64,000 nucleotides of DNA from Flavitalea plasmicola (lineage in GTDB: Bacteria > Bacteroidota > Bacteroidia > Chitinophagales > Chitinophagaceae), in NCBI RefSeq assembly GCF_030546645.1, contig NZ_JAUOTO010000011.1:1-64000 (forward strand). The letters run 5' to 3'. Positions within the stretch are counted from its first letter, which is position 1, and each line of letters opens with the position of its first letter. A model generated the notes under the pieces. The model had not been told where the DNA came from and ran no database searches. It was given only the letters and a program-made list of their open reading frames with translations. Below are positions 17,957 through 26,791 of the stretch, piece after piece. The translations under genes were made by a program, and so were the position numbers.

Positions 17957-17993
17957 GATAGTTTAACAACTCAGATGGAAAAGACGGGCTTCT

Positions 17994-18983
17994 TTATCTC
18001 TCAGGACGTGTGTTGTCCTCATTTTCTTTTTTATCTTTTTCATAGGCCTTGATGATGGCTTTCACCAGTCGGTGGCGGACTACGTCTTCTTCGTCCAGCT
18101 CTATATGGGAGATGCCGTCGATGCCTTTCAGGATATAGAGGGCTTTTGCCAGCCCGCTTTTTTGATTTTTCGGCAGGTCGATCTGCGTGAGGTCGCCGGT
18201 GATGATGGCTTTTGCGTTGGCGCCGATGCGGGTGAGGAACATTTTTATCTGCAGGTCGGTGGCGTTCTGGGCCTCATCCAGGATGATGAAAGCGTTGTCC
18301 AGCGTACGTCCCCGCATGTAGGCGAGGGGTGCTATCTCGATGGTCCTTGTGCTCATGTAGTAGCCCAGTTTGTCGGCGGGGATCATGTCATCCAGCGCAT
18401 CGTACAGGGGGCGAAGATAGGGGTCGATCTTTTCCTTCAGGTCGCCGGGGAGGAAACCCAGGCTTTCGCCGGCTTCTACCGCGGGGCGGGTGAGGATGAT
18501 CTTTTTGACCATTTTGTTCTTCAGGGCCCTTACTGCCAGTGCAACGGCCGTATAGGTCTTACCCGTACCGGCAGGTCCTATGGCGAATACCACGTCATTC
18601 TTCTCTGCGGCGGCCACCATTCTTTTCTGGTTGATCGTGCGGGCGCGCACTGTTTTGCCATTCGGGCCAAACACCAGGATGTCGTTGGGATGCCTGTCGA
18701 CAAAATGATCTACTGTCTCGGCATCGTCGCCTCCGAGGATCTGCTCGAAATAGTTCTCGCTGACATGTCCGTTGCGTTCCAAATATTGCACCAGAAGGTC
18801 GATTTTCTCTTTGGCTGTTTCCACTTGCTCGGGCGATCCGCTCAATTTGATCTGGGTGCCTCGCGACAGGATCTTTAACAGTGGGAACTTTTTCTTCAGG
18901 ATATCTAACTTACCGTTGTTTACGCCGAAAAATTCAATGGGGTTAACGGTTTCCAGGTTGATGATAGTCTCAGTCAAATTCAA
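17994..18983 (-). CDS. phoH: PhoH family ATPase
   Basis: 329 residues. N-terminal about 110 residues form a KH-like RNA-binding segment (LLKILSRGTQIKLSGSPEQV). The ATPase domain has Walker A GPAGTGKT at 136-143 and Walker B FIILDEAQN near 232-240. PhoH/YbeZ proteins are associated with ribosome maturation and YbeY in other bacteria; no ybeY is adjacent here. It has its own terminator. No response-to-phosphate signal is visible upstream. Confidence 0.95.
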   Translation of the reverse strand: MNLTETIINLETVNPIEFFGVNNGKLDILKKKFPLLKILSRGTQIKLSGSPEQVETAKEKIDLLVQYLERNGHVSENYFEQILGGDDAETVDHFVDRHPNDILVFGPNGKTVRARTINQKRMVAAAEKNDVVFAIGPAGTGKTYTAVALAVRALKNKMVKKIILTRPAVEAGESLGFLPGDLKEKIDPYLRPLYDALDDMIPADKLGYYMSTRTIEIAPLAYMRGRTLDNAFIILDEAQNATDLQIKMFLTRIGANAKAIITGDLTQIDLPKNQKSGLAKALYILKGIDGISHIELDEEDVVRHRLVKAIIKAYEKDKKENEDNTRPER

Positions 18984-19384
18984 GTCGTTTAATGTTCTGA
19001 ATCAATTATCTGTCCAACGACCCTCCCGTCCGTTCGGAATGGGTACTTTACCTACCGGGATCATGTTGCCCTCTGATGCTGCCCTGTGTATCCAAATATA
19101 ACCAACCTACCGTATAATTTCCTAGTCTTACTTATTAACAGCATGTGAATATTCCGGAGCGCATCAGCTACTTTAGGCTTTTTTTTGTAGTTTTACAGCT
19201 CCTCACTTGTCCTCCGACTGGCGGACGACCCATTCAGAACGTGCTCCCATGATCCTTAAAAAGAATAACGAAGGTTCTTACGATTTTGTTCGTAAGCAGG
19301 CCTGCATTATTTATCTTATTAAACGGCGATTCACCTGAGGATATTTTAGAATATAAAAAATTTAATCTAAATACACTGTTGAAG
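18984..19384. other. divergent intergenic region with leader hairpins
   Basis: 401 bases between phoH (minus) and the TPR histidine kinase (plus). It contains a perfect 7-bp hairpin CTTACGA / TCGTAAG (19277-19296), directly followed by the self-complementary GCAGGCCTGC (19296-19305), and another imperfect hairpin near 19208-19228. No known RNA family was recognised. An in-frame ATG at 19286 sits inside the hairpin and is not a likely start. Confidence 0.5.
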
Positions 19385-21358
19385 ATGAGCGGCCTCCGTA
19401 TACTGGTTTGGTTGGGTTCTTGTTTATGGTTAATGACCGGGGCGGTTACTGCCCAGTCGGCGGGAGTGCAAAAGTTGAGGGAGATGGTGAAAGACGGCCC
19501 CATTGTTCAGCGCAACGGCCCTGATACTACCTATGTCAACACGCTCAATCTCCTGGCCCGCAGCTATTACGGCGTCAATGCGGACAGCGCCTTTTTCTTT
19601 GGTAAGAAGGCTTTACAATATGCGGATTCCACCGGTTACGGGAAGGGCAGGGCGGAGAGCTGGCGAATGATCGGGAACACTTATGAAATGATCGGCAGCT
19701 ATCATGAGATGCTGTCTGCCTACCGGCGATCCCGGCTTATTGCCGACAGCATCGGCAACGCGGCACAGGTGGCGAAGGTCAACGTGAACATCGCACTTTT
19801 TTACCGGCAGCTGGGGGAATACGACGAGGCGCTGAGGCAAATGGATAATGACAGCACAGTGTACCGCGACAATGGGGACAGTACGCAATTGGCGTATGTT
19901 TATTCTCATCTCTCCGACGTCAACTACCATCATCATCAATATGATAAGGCGCTGGAATATGCCCAAAAATCAATAGAGGTGGCTGTTGCGATCAAGGATT
20001 CGCTGGCCTTTGCCTCTTTCAACAACGATCTTGGAAGGGCGCTGGCGGCCAAGGGGCTCTATAAAGAAGCTATGGCAAGCCATCTTCGATCCATGGACTA
20101 TTACCGGCGGACGGACGATAAGTTGGGCCAGACGGAGACCTTTAACCATCTTGCCCACGCCAGCCTGCTCCTGAAAGATCACTCAAGTGCGCTGCGCTAT
20201 GCTTTCCAGGGCCTTGACCTCGCCCGCCGGCTTCACAGGAAGAAGGACATCATGGACCTGGGGCAGGTGCTGGCCGAGATCTACCAGGCGAAGGGCGAGT
20301 ATGCTACTGCCTTGCGTTATTTCCAATTGTATAAGGATTATTCCGACAGCCTTTTCAGCGAGCAGATCCGCAAGCAGTCGTTCTCCCTGGAAACCAGGTA
20401 TGAATATGAAAGAAAGGCGGATTCCATACAGCAGGCGGTTGCGAAAAAGGAGCTCATCCAACGGCATATCGACCGGAATCATACGCTACAGATATCTATA
20501 GCCATCATCTTCATTCTTTTCCTGATCATGGTGGCCGTGCTGCTGCAGCGGAGCAGGGCTGCCAGCAAGAAGAGCAACAAGGCGCTATCCGAAAAAAACA
20601 AGGAGATCGAGCTGCAGAAGGAGGCGATGGAGCACCAGGCTGTACAGCTCTTACTGAACAATCGGCAAAAGGACAAGCTATTCTCCATTATTGCCCATGA
20701 CCTTCGCGGTCCTTTGAACTCTTTGAAGGGGGTTCTTGACTTTTTGAAAGAGAACAGGCTTTCCGATGCGGAAATAAAAAGCATGCTGGATGAGCTGCGC
20801 AGGAATGTCGATTATTCCTCCGAGCTGGTGGGCAACCTGCTTTTCTGGGCCAGCAGCCAGCTGAGCGGCGTGGCGGTTGCGCCAGTCTGTCTTCCGCTGC
20901 ATCAGCTGGTGGATGACATCCTACCCTTGTATGCGAAACAGTCAGGAGAGAAGGGCATTCTGTTAAGGAATGGAATCGATGAGGCGCTGACGGCTTATGC
21001 GGATAAGGATATGATCCAGGTCGTCCTGCGCAACCTTATCAGCAACGCTATTAAATTTTGCCGTAGCGGAGATTCGATCTCTATTACGGGCCGGCGATCC
21101 GGGGATAGTGTGGAGGTATGTGTGGCTGATACCGGCATTGGTATAAAGGATGACATCCTGGGTATGATACGTCGTAAGGAAAGTATTACGACCTATGGCA
21201 CTGCCAGGGAGAAAGGCACAGGCCTTGGCATGTTGTTATGCCGGGAGTTCACAGAAGTAAATGGAGGTAAATTCCGTATCGACAGCGAGTGGGGAAAGGG
21301 CAGCTGGTTTTATTTTACGATCCCAGCCGACGCAAGCTCTTCTTCTATCAAAGTGTGA
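19385..21358 (+). CDS. TPR sensor histidine kinase, orphan
   Basis: 657 residues from the ATG at 19385, chosen because it opens a signal peptide (MSGLRILVWLGSCLWLMTGA). Domains: periplasmic TPR array (about 30-360, with helix pairs such as YDEALRQM and YDKALEYAQKS), one TM helix near 370-388, a coiled coil, HisKA with the phosphorylated His438 in FSIIAHDLRGP, then HATPase with NLISNAIKF, ADTGIGI and GTGLGML. This is a Bacteroidota TPR-HK hybrid architecture without receiver or DNA-binding domain. No response regulator is adjacent. Its catalytic half resembles that of the kinase at 59.9-61.3 kb. The 3' end overlaps a small minus-strand gene by 49 bases. Confidence 0.92.
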   Translation: MSGLRILVWLGSCLWLMTGAVTAQSAGVQKLREMVKDGPIVQRNGPDTTYVNTLNLLARSYYGVNADSAFFFGKKALQYADSTGYGKGRAESWRMIGNTYEMIGSYHEMLSAYRRSRLIADSIGNAAQVAKVNVNIALFYRQLGEYDEALRQMDNDSTVYRDNGDSTQLAYVYSHLSDVNYHHHQYDKALEYAQKSIEVAVAIKDSLAFASFNNDLGRALAAKGLYKEAMASHLRSMDYYRRTDDKLGQTETFNHLAHASLLLKDHSSALRYAFQGLDLARRLHRKKDIMDLGQVLAEIYQAKGEYATALRYFQLYKDYSDSLFSEQIRKQSFSLETRYEYERKADSIQQAVAKKELIQRHIDRNHTLQISIAIIFILFLIMVAVLLQRSRAASKKSNKALSEKNKEIELQKEAMEHQAVQLLLNNRQKDKLFSIIAHDLRGPLNSLKGVLDFLKENRLSDAEIKSMLDELRRNVDYSSELVGNLLFWASSQLSGVAVAPVCLPLHQLVDDILPLYAKQSGEKGILLRNGIDEALTAYADKDMIQVVLRNLISNAIKFCRSGDSISITGRRSGDSVEVCVADTGIGIKDDILGMIRRKESITTYGTAREKGTGLGMLLCREFTEVNGGKFRIDSEWGKGSWFYFTIPADASSSSIKV

Positions 21359-21591
21359 AAAACGGCTTCGTTCTCCCAGATCCATGCAGGCAGCTGTTGC
21401 TTGATGATCTTCCACACGCCATCTTCTTTCTCCATTTTCAATACGATACGGTTGCCTCGGTCATCGCTCACATCCACCGTGAACAATCCTTCCTGCAAGC
21501 CATTTGATTTACGGAAATTGAATTCCCGGAGCCGTCCTTCGGCTTTTACCAGTTTGGTAAACTGAATGTTTCGGATGAATTGAATTTGCAT
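21310..21591 (-). CDS. small conserved-looking hypothetical protein
   Basis: 93 residues, acidic/basic mixed, with strand-like segments GLFTVDVSDDRGNRIVLKMEK and the tryptophan-rich VWKIIKQQLPAWIWENE. No signal peptide or TM segment. The clean protein-like composition and start support a gene, although its last 49 bases overlap the 3' end of the histidine kinase tail to tail. I do not recognise the family. Confidence 0.65.
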   Translation of the reverse strand: MQIQFIRNIQFTKLVKAEGRLREFNFRKSNGLQEGLFTVDVSDDRGNRIVLKMEKEDGVWKIIKQQLPAWIWENEAVFHTLIEEELASAGIVK

Positions 21592-21738
21592 AAGGCTGAC
21601 TTTAGAATTTAAATTATCAATTCTTTTTTGCTGTAAAGTGACTGGCCTTCTTAAAGAATAGTGAATTTTTTACGCAGGGATAGGAGGGTGACTACAAAAG
21701 TACTAAAAATCGTATTTTCCCTATACTATCCTGGAAAA

Positions 21739-23010
21739 TTAGTTGTCCCCATTTTGAAGATTTTCCAGCCCTGTCGGGGTAATGGACAGCCCTTTGAGGG
21801 TGTTGGCTGCCGAGGACAGGCGGCGGATGTTCCGATCGCCCGTCAGGAGGACCATCAGTGCTATCAGGGGGCAGCAGGCCATGACACCTGTCATTGGCAG
21901 GGCGGTATGGTTGTTGAGAAAGCTCACGATGGCCGAGGCAAGGGCGCCGATGCTCATCTGGACCCCGCCCATCAGGGCTGATGCCGTACCCGCATTCCGG
22001 CCAAAAAGGGCCAGCGAGAGGGCTGAAGAATTGGGGAAAACGCAACCCTGGCAGCAGAGAAAGAGAAAACAAAGGGTGATGGTGCTGAACAGCCCCCACC
22101 AGCCCAGGAAGCTGCCGGTGAACAGGGCGACGGCTATCAGGGACTGGCAGATGAGGGCTACCCTTATGATCTGCTGGCTTTTGTAGGTCTTGAGCAACAG
22201 GCTGTTGAGCTGGCTGCAGCCGATGAGACCCAGGGCAACCACGGCAAAGATCCATCCGTACTGTCTTTCCGTCACCCTGAACAGTTCCATGAAAACGGCT
22301 GGAGACCCGGCGATATAGGCATACAGGCCTGCCGAGGCGATGGCCCCTGTAAATGCATAGGTATAGAACTGGGGTTCTTTCAGCACATTCAAAAAGCCGG
22401 ATATGATGGGGCCGGGCTTTAATGACATCTGTTTGTCAGGCGGCCGCCCTTCCGGCAGGGCAAAGTGGACGGCCGTCAGAATAAAGGCGGCAATGATGGT
22501 GAGGACGACGAAAATATACTTCCAGCCCAGACCAGCGGCGAGGTAGCCACCCAAAGTGGGGGCGATGATAGGGGATACTGCGATGACCAGCATCAGCTGG
22601 GAAAATACCCTGGCATTTTGATCCACAGGGAAAAGGTCCCGCACCAGTGCCCGGGAAGCTACCAGGCATGCACAGGCTCCCAATGCCTGGAACAGGCGCA
22701 GGATGATGAGCAATTCTACCGTTCGGGCCATGGCGCAGAGTGCCGAAGCCACCAGGTAGAGGGCAATTCCTGCATACAGGGGTTTTTTCCTGCCGAAGCG
22801 GTCCAGTAAGGGCCCATAGAGAAATTGTCCCGCGGAAATGCCTATGAAAAAGCTGGAGAGCGACAGCGCTACTTCGGCCACCGTCGTTTTCAGATCTTTG
22901 GCGATGTCCGGGAAGCCCGGCAGATACATGTCGATGGAAAAAGGTCCGATGGCAGAGAGAACCCCCAGGATGAGAATAATGAAAGCCGGGTTCTTTTTAG
23001 GTGCGCTCAT
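21739..23010 (-). CDS. Bcr/CflA family multidrug efflux MFS transporter
   Basis: 423 residues from the ATG at 23010 (four extra residues possible from 23022). Twelve hydrophobic segments; the first contains GPFSIDMYLPGFP, the Bcr/CflA hallmark with the conserved Asp, and the loop after helix 2 is GPLLDRFGRKKPLY, the MFS motif A. Drug/proton antiport at the inner membrane; members export bicyclomycin, chloramphenicol, sulfonamides or dipeptides, the substrate here being unknown. Divergent from the amine oxidase gene; 51 bases separate the two starts. Confidence 0.93.
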   Translation of the reverse strand: MSAPKKNPAFIILILGVLSAIGPFSIDMYLPGFPDIAKDLKTTVAEVALSLSSFFIGISAGQFLYGPLLDRFGRKKPLYAGIALYLVASALCAMARTVELLIILRLFQALGACACLVASRALVRDLFPVDQNARVFSQLMLVIAVSPIIAPTLGGYLAAGLGWKYIFVVLTIIAAFILTAVHFALPEGRPPDKQMSLKPGPIISGFLNVLKEPQFYTYAFTGAIASAGLYAYIAGSPAVFMELFRVTERQYGWIFAVVALGLIGCSQLNSLLLKTYKSQQIIRVALICQSLIAVALFTGSFLGWWGLFSTITLCFLFLCCQGCVFPNSSALSLALFGRNAGTASALMGGVQMSIGALASAIVSFLNNHTALPMTGVMACCPLIALMVLLTGDRNIRRLSSAANTLKGLSITPTGLENLQNGDN

Positions 23011-23061
23011 AAGAAAGTGCAAAGGTAGCCAGCCAGTCCCGTAATTTTATATTTTTTTACC

Positions 23062-24339
23062 ATGGGTTATACAATACTTATCATCGGCGCCGGCGCCTCC
23101 GGATTAATGGCAGCTTACGAGTTATCCGGAGCCGGGTTTTCAGTCACGATAGTGGAAGCGTCGGCCCGGCCCGGCGGGAGGATATTGACCCTGCACGATA
23201 GCGGTTTTTCTGCTCCTGCGGAGGCCGGCGCGGAGTTTGTGCACGGCTCTTTACCTGTCACATTGGGATTGTTGAAGATGGCGGGTATTTCCTATCATCC
23301 TGTAAAGGGGAAGATGACACGTGTGCGAAAGGGAGAGTGGATAGAACAGGATCTTTTTTCAGGGGACTGGGCCGAACTGATGGAGCGAATGGGCAGTCTG
23401 CAGAACGATGTGTCAATAGAAGCTTTTCTGGATACTTATTTTGCAGGGGATCGTTATGCCCTTCTCCGCAGCTCTGTGCGTGGCTTTGCCGAAGGATACG
23501 ACCTGGTGGATCTGCGAAGGGCCAGCACACTGGCGTTGTATAAGGAGTGGCAGGAGGAAGGAGAACAGGAATACCGCGTGGAGGGCGGTTACAGCCGGCT
23601 GGTCCATTACCTGGAAGGAGCATGCCTTGCCCGTGGCTGTACGTTTCATTACAGCACACCCGTGGAGGAGATCCAATGGCAAAAAGATAAGGTGGCAGTG
23701 CAATGTGCTACCGGCAGGACGTTCACGGGGAACCGGCTGATCTCCACGGTATCCCTGGGCATTTTGCAATTGGCGGCGGGGCTGCCTTTTGCGTTGCGGT
23801 TTACACCGGAGATCCCGGCTTACCGGCAAGCGGCTGCCGAAATGGGGTATGGATCGGTCATTAAGGTACTGATGGAGTTCAGGTCTCCTTTTTGGGAGAA
23901 AAAAGAAAAAGGCATTGGCTTTATCCTCAGTGACGAGCCTGTGCCCACCTGGTGGACACAGTTTCCCGGAAAAAGCAATCTGCTGACGGCATGGATCGCG
24001 GCTGCGGCTATGCGGAATTTCCAGGCGTTGGATGCGGAGGGACGTTTATCGGCCTGCCTGCGATCGTTGGCTGTCTTGTTCCAGGTGGATGTTGCTTTTT
24101 TGAAGCAAGAGCTGGGGACTTACAGCATCCATGACTGGATGATGGCGCCTTATGTCCGGGGCGGTTATAGCTATGAGACGGTGGGAAGCGGGGCTGCCCG
24201 CGCACGGCTGCGTCAATCATTGGAAGATACGATCTATTTTGCCGGAGAAGCGTTGTATGAGGGGCAGGCACTGGCAACGGTAGAGGCGGCGCTCAATAGC
24301 GGCAAGGACGTTGCTCAAAAAATAAAAGCGCAGTCATGA
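23062..24339 (+). CDS. flavin monoamine oxidase family protein
   Basis: 425 residues. FAD-binding Rossmann motif IIGAGASGLMAAYELSGAG at about 5-23 with the ribose-binding acidic residue in VEASARPGGR, and the C-terminal FAD segment IYFAGEALYEGQALATVEAAL. A typical amine oxidase fold oxidising primary or secondary amines to imines, releasing H2O2. No signal peptide. The last codons form one arm of a hairpin that serves as terminator for the opposite gene. Confidence 0.9.
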   Translation: MGYTILIIGAGASGLMAAYELSGAGFSVTIVEASARPGGRILTLHDSGFSAPAEAGAEFVHGSLPVTLGLLKMAGISYHPVKGKMTRVRKGEWIEQDLFSGDWAELMERMGSLQNDVSIEAFLDTYFAGDRYALLRSSVRGFAEGYDLVDLRRASTLALYKEWQEEGEQEYRVEGGYSRLVHYLEGACLARGCTFHYSTPVEEIQWQKDKVAVQCATGRTFTGNRLISTVSLGILQLAAGLPFALRFTPEIPAYRQAAAEMGYGSVIKVLMEFRSPFWEKKEKGIGFILSDEPVPTWWTQFPGKSNLLTAWIAAAAMRNFQALDAEGRLSACLRSLAVLFQVDVAFLKQELGTYSIHDWMMAPYVRGGYSYETVGSGAARARLRQSLEDTIYFAGEALYEGQALATVEAALNSGKDVAQKIKAQS

Positions 24340-24350
24340 CGACTGCGCCT
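24321..24350 (-). terminator. terminator for the DUF2383 gene, nested in the amine oxidase 3' end
   Basis: GCGCAGTC / GACTGCGC (24328-24335, 24341-24348), 8 perfect pairs. The T-rich tail (TTTTATTTTTTGAGC) exists only on the minus strand and is made of the AAA AAA codons at the amine oxidase C-terminus, so the coding end of one gene is the terminator of the other. Confidence 0.8.
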
Positions 24351-24454
24351 GGTTTAATTAGGAGTTGGTCCTGATCGGACCAGAATGGTTTGTTTAGTAC
24401 GCTAATGATGGCCCTTCGCTTTTCTCGGTTACGGGCAGCCTCGCTGTGCTCGGC

Positions 24455-24910
24455 TTAGGCGTATTGATCACGCAGGGCTTTGATCTCGTCATGCGATTCC
24501 CTTAATGTTTGCTGTTGCTGGATGAGCAGATCGCGGATGAATGCGGGGAGGTTTTCATTTTCAAGCCCTGTCCTGTAAGCACGTTGGGCCGCATCTTCTC
24601 CTGCCTCGCAATTGGACAGGATCGCATGCCTGTCGTGACCGCCGAACACTGCCTTCACATCCATCCAGGCCCGGTAAATTTTGCCACTGGTGGTGGTTCC
24701 CGATTCGACGTCTGCACCCAATGCCTGCACCTCGGAAGCGAGGGCGATCTTATTTCTATGGCTTTCAGCGATCATTGAAGCATACAGCACCTTCAGGTCC
24801 TCGTCTTCATCCTTCGTTTCTTTTATCGCTTTTTCATAGCCGGCAATTCTGTCATTGTTGATCTGGATAAGGTCATTCAGCACCTCGATGGTTTCTTTTG
24901 TGTTTGTCAT
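24455..24910 (-). CDS. PA2169/DUF2383 four-helix-bundle protein
   Basis: 151 residues from the ATG at 24910; upstream ATGs at 24967 and 24916 add poorly conserved residues. Strongly helical with MTNTKETIEVLNDLIQINNDRI at the start, then ASMIAESHRNKIALASEVQ and HAILSNCEAGEDAAQRAY, the DUF2383 ferritin-like bundle plan. The acidic and His residues could bind metal but a ferritin diiron motif is not obvious. Typical stress-related small protein of Bacteroidota; biochemical function unknown. Confidence 0.85.
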   Translation of the reverse strand: MTNTKETIEVLNDLIQINNDRIAGYEKAIKETKDEDEDLKVLYASMIAESHRNKIALASEVQALGADVESGTTTSGKIYRAWMDVKAVFGGHDRHAILSNCEAGEDAAQRAYRTGLENENLPAFIRDLLIQQQQTLRESHDEIKALRDQYA

Positions 24911-25030
24911 AACCATTGTTTTAATGTGGAAGTAATCAGTTACAATAGGATGAAGCAGTAAAATCATGCCAGGGGCTGGACAGCCTACCGGGCAGGACGA
25001 TGGGGAAAATAATCCCTCTTTTGCTTCCCG

Positions 25031-25456
25031 TTAGAATACTTTCTGGATCTCGACCGCCCTGCGCTGGGCGATCAGTTTTTCAATTATCTGTGCAATACCG
25101 GGCTCTATTTCCAGTATGTCGGCCAGTTTGCCCAGGAGTGATTCTTCCCTGGCATCCAGCGAGGGATCGCTGATGCAGAGCTCGAGGCAATAGGAGTAGA
25201 GGGCCAGCTCATTCACGGGTTTTATCAGCTGTATGAGATAGATGAGATAGGACCTTTCGTCCGCAATGGAAGGCTTGTAGGAGCGATAGCTCACCAGTTC
25301 ATCTTTGATATGCACTTTAGGCTGCAGGCCCAGGGTCACCAGCTTGGCGGACAGGTTGTCCATTTCGGCTTCGGTGAACCGATCGTCTTCCAGACAACAA
25401 TGGAAAAAGAGATGACAGAGCGCCTGATCCTGGTCTTTTACGATGGAGGTATACAT
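25031..25456 (-). CDS. TerB-like protein
   Basis: 141 residues from the ATG at 25456; a longer frame to 25606 reads through the neighbouring DnaJ gene in another frame and was rejected. All-helical, with a TerB-type pattern: an acidic helix end CCLEDDRFTEAEMDNLSAKL, then LELCISDPSLDAREESLLGKLADIL near 100-120, where repeated D/E resembles the metal-binding faces of TerB domains. It lies 43 bases downstream of the DnaJ-type gene on the same strand, so the two are probably one operon. Confidence 0.75.
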   Translation of the reverse strand: MYTSIVKDQDQALCHLFFHCCLEDDRFTEAEMDNLSAKLVTLGLQPKVHIKDELVSYRSYKPSIADERSYLIYLIQLIKPVNELALYSYCLELCISDPSLDAREESLLGKLADILEIEPGIAQIIEKLIAQRRAVEIQKVF

Positions 25457-25499
25457 GATATATTTTACAGGCGCGGATTCAACTATTATGCCATGGCGG

Positions 25500-26450
25500 T
25501 TATGTTTTGTTCCCGGCGAGCTTTGCCAGCTCTCTGAACAATGCCTTTTCTTTCTCCGAGAGGTCCTCCGGCAGTTTGATCTCCAGGGTGAGGTAAAGGT
25601 CGCCATATTGCCCTTCTTTTTTGTAGACGGGAAAGCCTTTTCCTTTCAGGCGCATGATGGTCCCGTTCTGCGTCGCCGGCTTGATCTTCAGCTTGATCTT
25701 TCCACCGAGCGTATCTACCGTCGTTTCTCCACCCAGGACCGCGGTGTAGAGATCAATGGGGACTTTGGCATAAAGATCGTTGGCTTCCCGTCTGAAGCGG
25801 CTGTCTTCTTCAATGATGAAAGTAATATACAGGTCGCCATTGGGGCCTTTGTTCACTCCGGGGTTACCATGCCCTTTTAATTTAATGACCTGGCCATTCT
25901 CCACGCCTGCCGGAATGGTGATCCGGATGTTTTTTCCGTTGATGGTAATCACCTGCTGTTGTGTCTGGTAGGCATCCGCCAGGGTTAGATGCAGTTCCGC
26001 CTGCAGGTCCTGTCCCCGAAACTTACTGCGGCTGGCGCCGGAGCTGTTGCCCCTGCCGAAGAGCGATTCGAAGAAGTCTGAGAATTGACCCCCATCCTCA
26101 AAACCCGAGGCGCCGCCAAATCCACCCGAGAATGACTCCTCGCCAAAATCGCCTCCCGAATGGAAGCCCTGGCTTCGCCTTCCCCGGGCGCCTCCGGACT
26201 GTTGAGCTTTCTCGAAAGCCTCGGCGTGTTGCCAGTCCTTGCCGTACTGATCATATTTTTTCCGTTTGTCCGGATCGCTGAGCACTTCATTGGCCTCGTT
26301 GATCTGCTGAAATTTTTTATTGGCCTCCTTGTCATTCTGGTTCAGATCCGGATGGTGCTTCCGGGCCAGTTTGCGATAAGCCGCACGGATCTCGTCCTGC
26401 GTGGCGTTCTTATTAATTCCCAATACTTTATAATAATCTATAAAATCCAT
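25500..26450 (-). CDS. DnaJ-class co-chaperone without zinc finger (CbpA type)
   Basis: 316 residues from the ATG at 26450. J domain at 1-70 with HPD at 33-35; then a Gly/Ser/Phe-rich linker (about 85-150, [13 protein letters not shown]) and the two beta-barrel substrate-binding domains ([39 protein letters not shown]). No CxxCxGxG zinc repeats, so it is CbpA-like rather than DnaJ. It stimulates DnaK ATPase and delivers unfolded clients. It is followed by the TerB-like gene. Confidence 0.93.
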   Translation of the reverse strand: MDFIDYYKVLGINKNATQDEIRAAYRKLARKHHPDLNQNDKEANKKFQQINEANEVLSDPDKRKKYDQYGKDWQHAEAFEKAQQSGGARGRRSQGFHSGGDFGEESFSGGFGGASGFEDGGQFSDFFESLFGRGNSSGASRSKFRGQDLQAELHLTLADAYQTQQQVITINGKNIRITIPAGVENGQVIKLKGHGNPGVNKGPNGDLYITFIIEEDSRFRREANDLYAKVPIDLYTAVLGGETTVDTLGGKIKLKIKPATQNGTIMRLKGKGFPVYKKEGQYGDLYLTLEIKLPEDLSEKEKALFRELAKLAGNKT

Positions 26451-26543
26451 GAATAGTACTCCTGTTTTTACAAAGGTCTGTATTCTCCCGTTATACTTTC
26501 GGGATGGCACAGTTTTTTTGTCAATTTATCAAAATCAACATTT

Positions 26544-26774
26544 ATGAACGGGAAAAGGTTTGTTTTGCCGGTATTGGCGGCGTCATTCGTTGCCGCGGTT
26601 GTCCTGACCAGGTGCGAGGGAGGCAGGCCGAAGTCCGGAACGCAGGATTCGACGAGCACCAGCAACCATTTGAACAGTCCTGCGCCGGACAATAACAGCG
26701 CTACCAATCCGTCCGTGGCTGATACCGCCTTTCAGAAAGATACGGGGCGTATAAAGAGGGATTCCTCCCGTTGA
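26544..26774 (+). CDS. small lipoprotein, unknown
   Basis: 76 residues with a signal peptide and lipobox VLTRC (Cys24). The mature part is almost wholly Ser, Asn, Thr, Asp and Pro (SGTQDSTSTSNHLN), so it is disordered, and ends in basic KRDSSR. No function can be inferred. It is transcribed toward the histidine kinase gene and stops 17 bases before that gene's end. Confidence 0.7.
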   Translation: MNGKRFVLPVLAASFVAAVVLTRCEGGRPKSGTQDSTSTSNHLNSPAPDNNSATNPSVADTAFQKDTGRIKRDSSR

Positions 26775-26791
26775 GCTGCTGTCGGGAGCCC

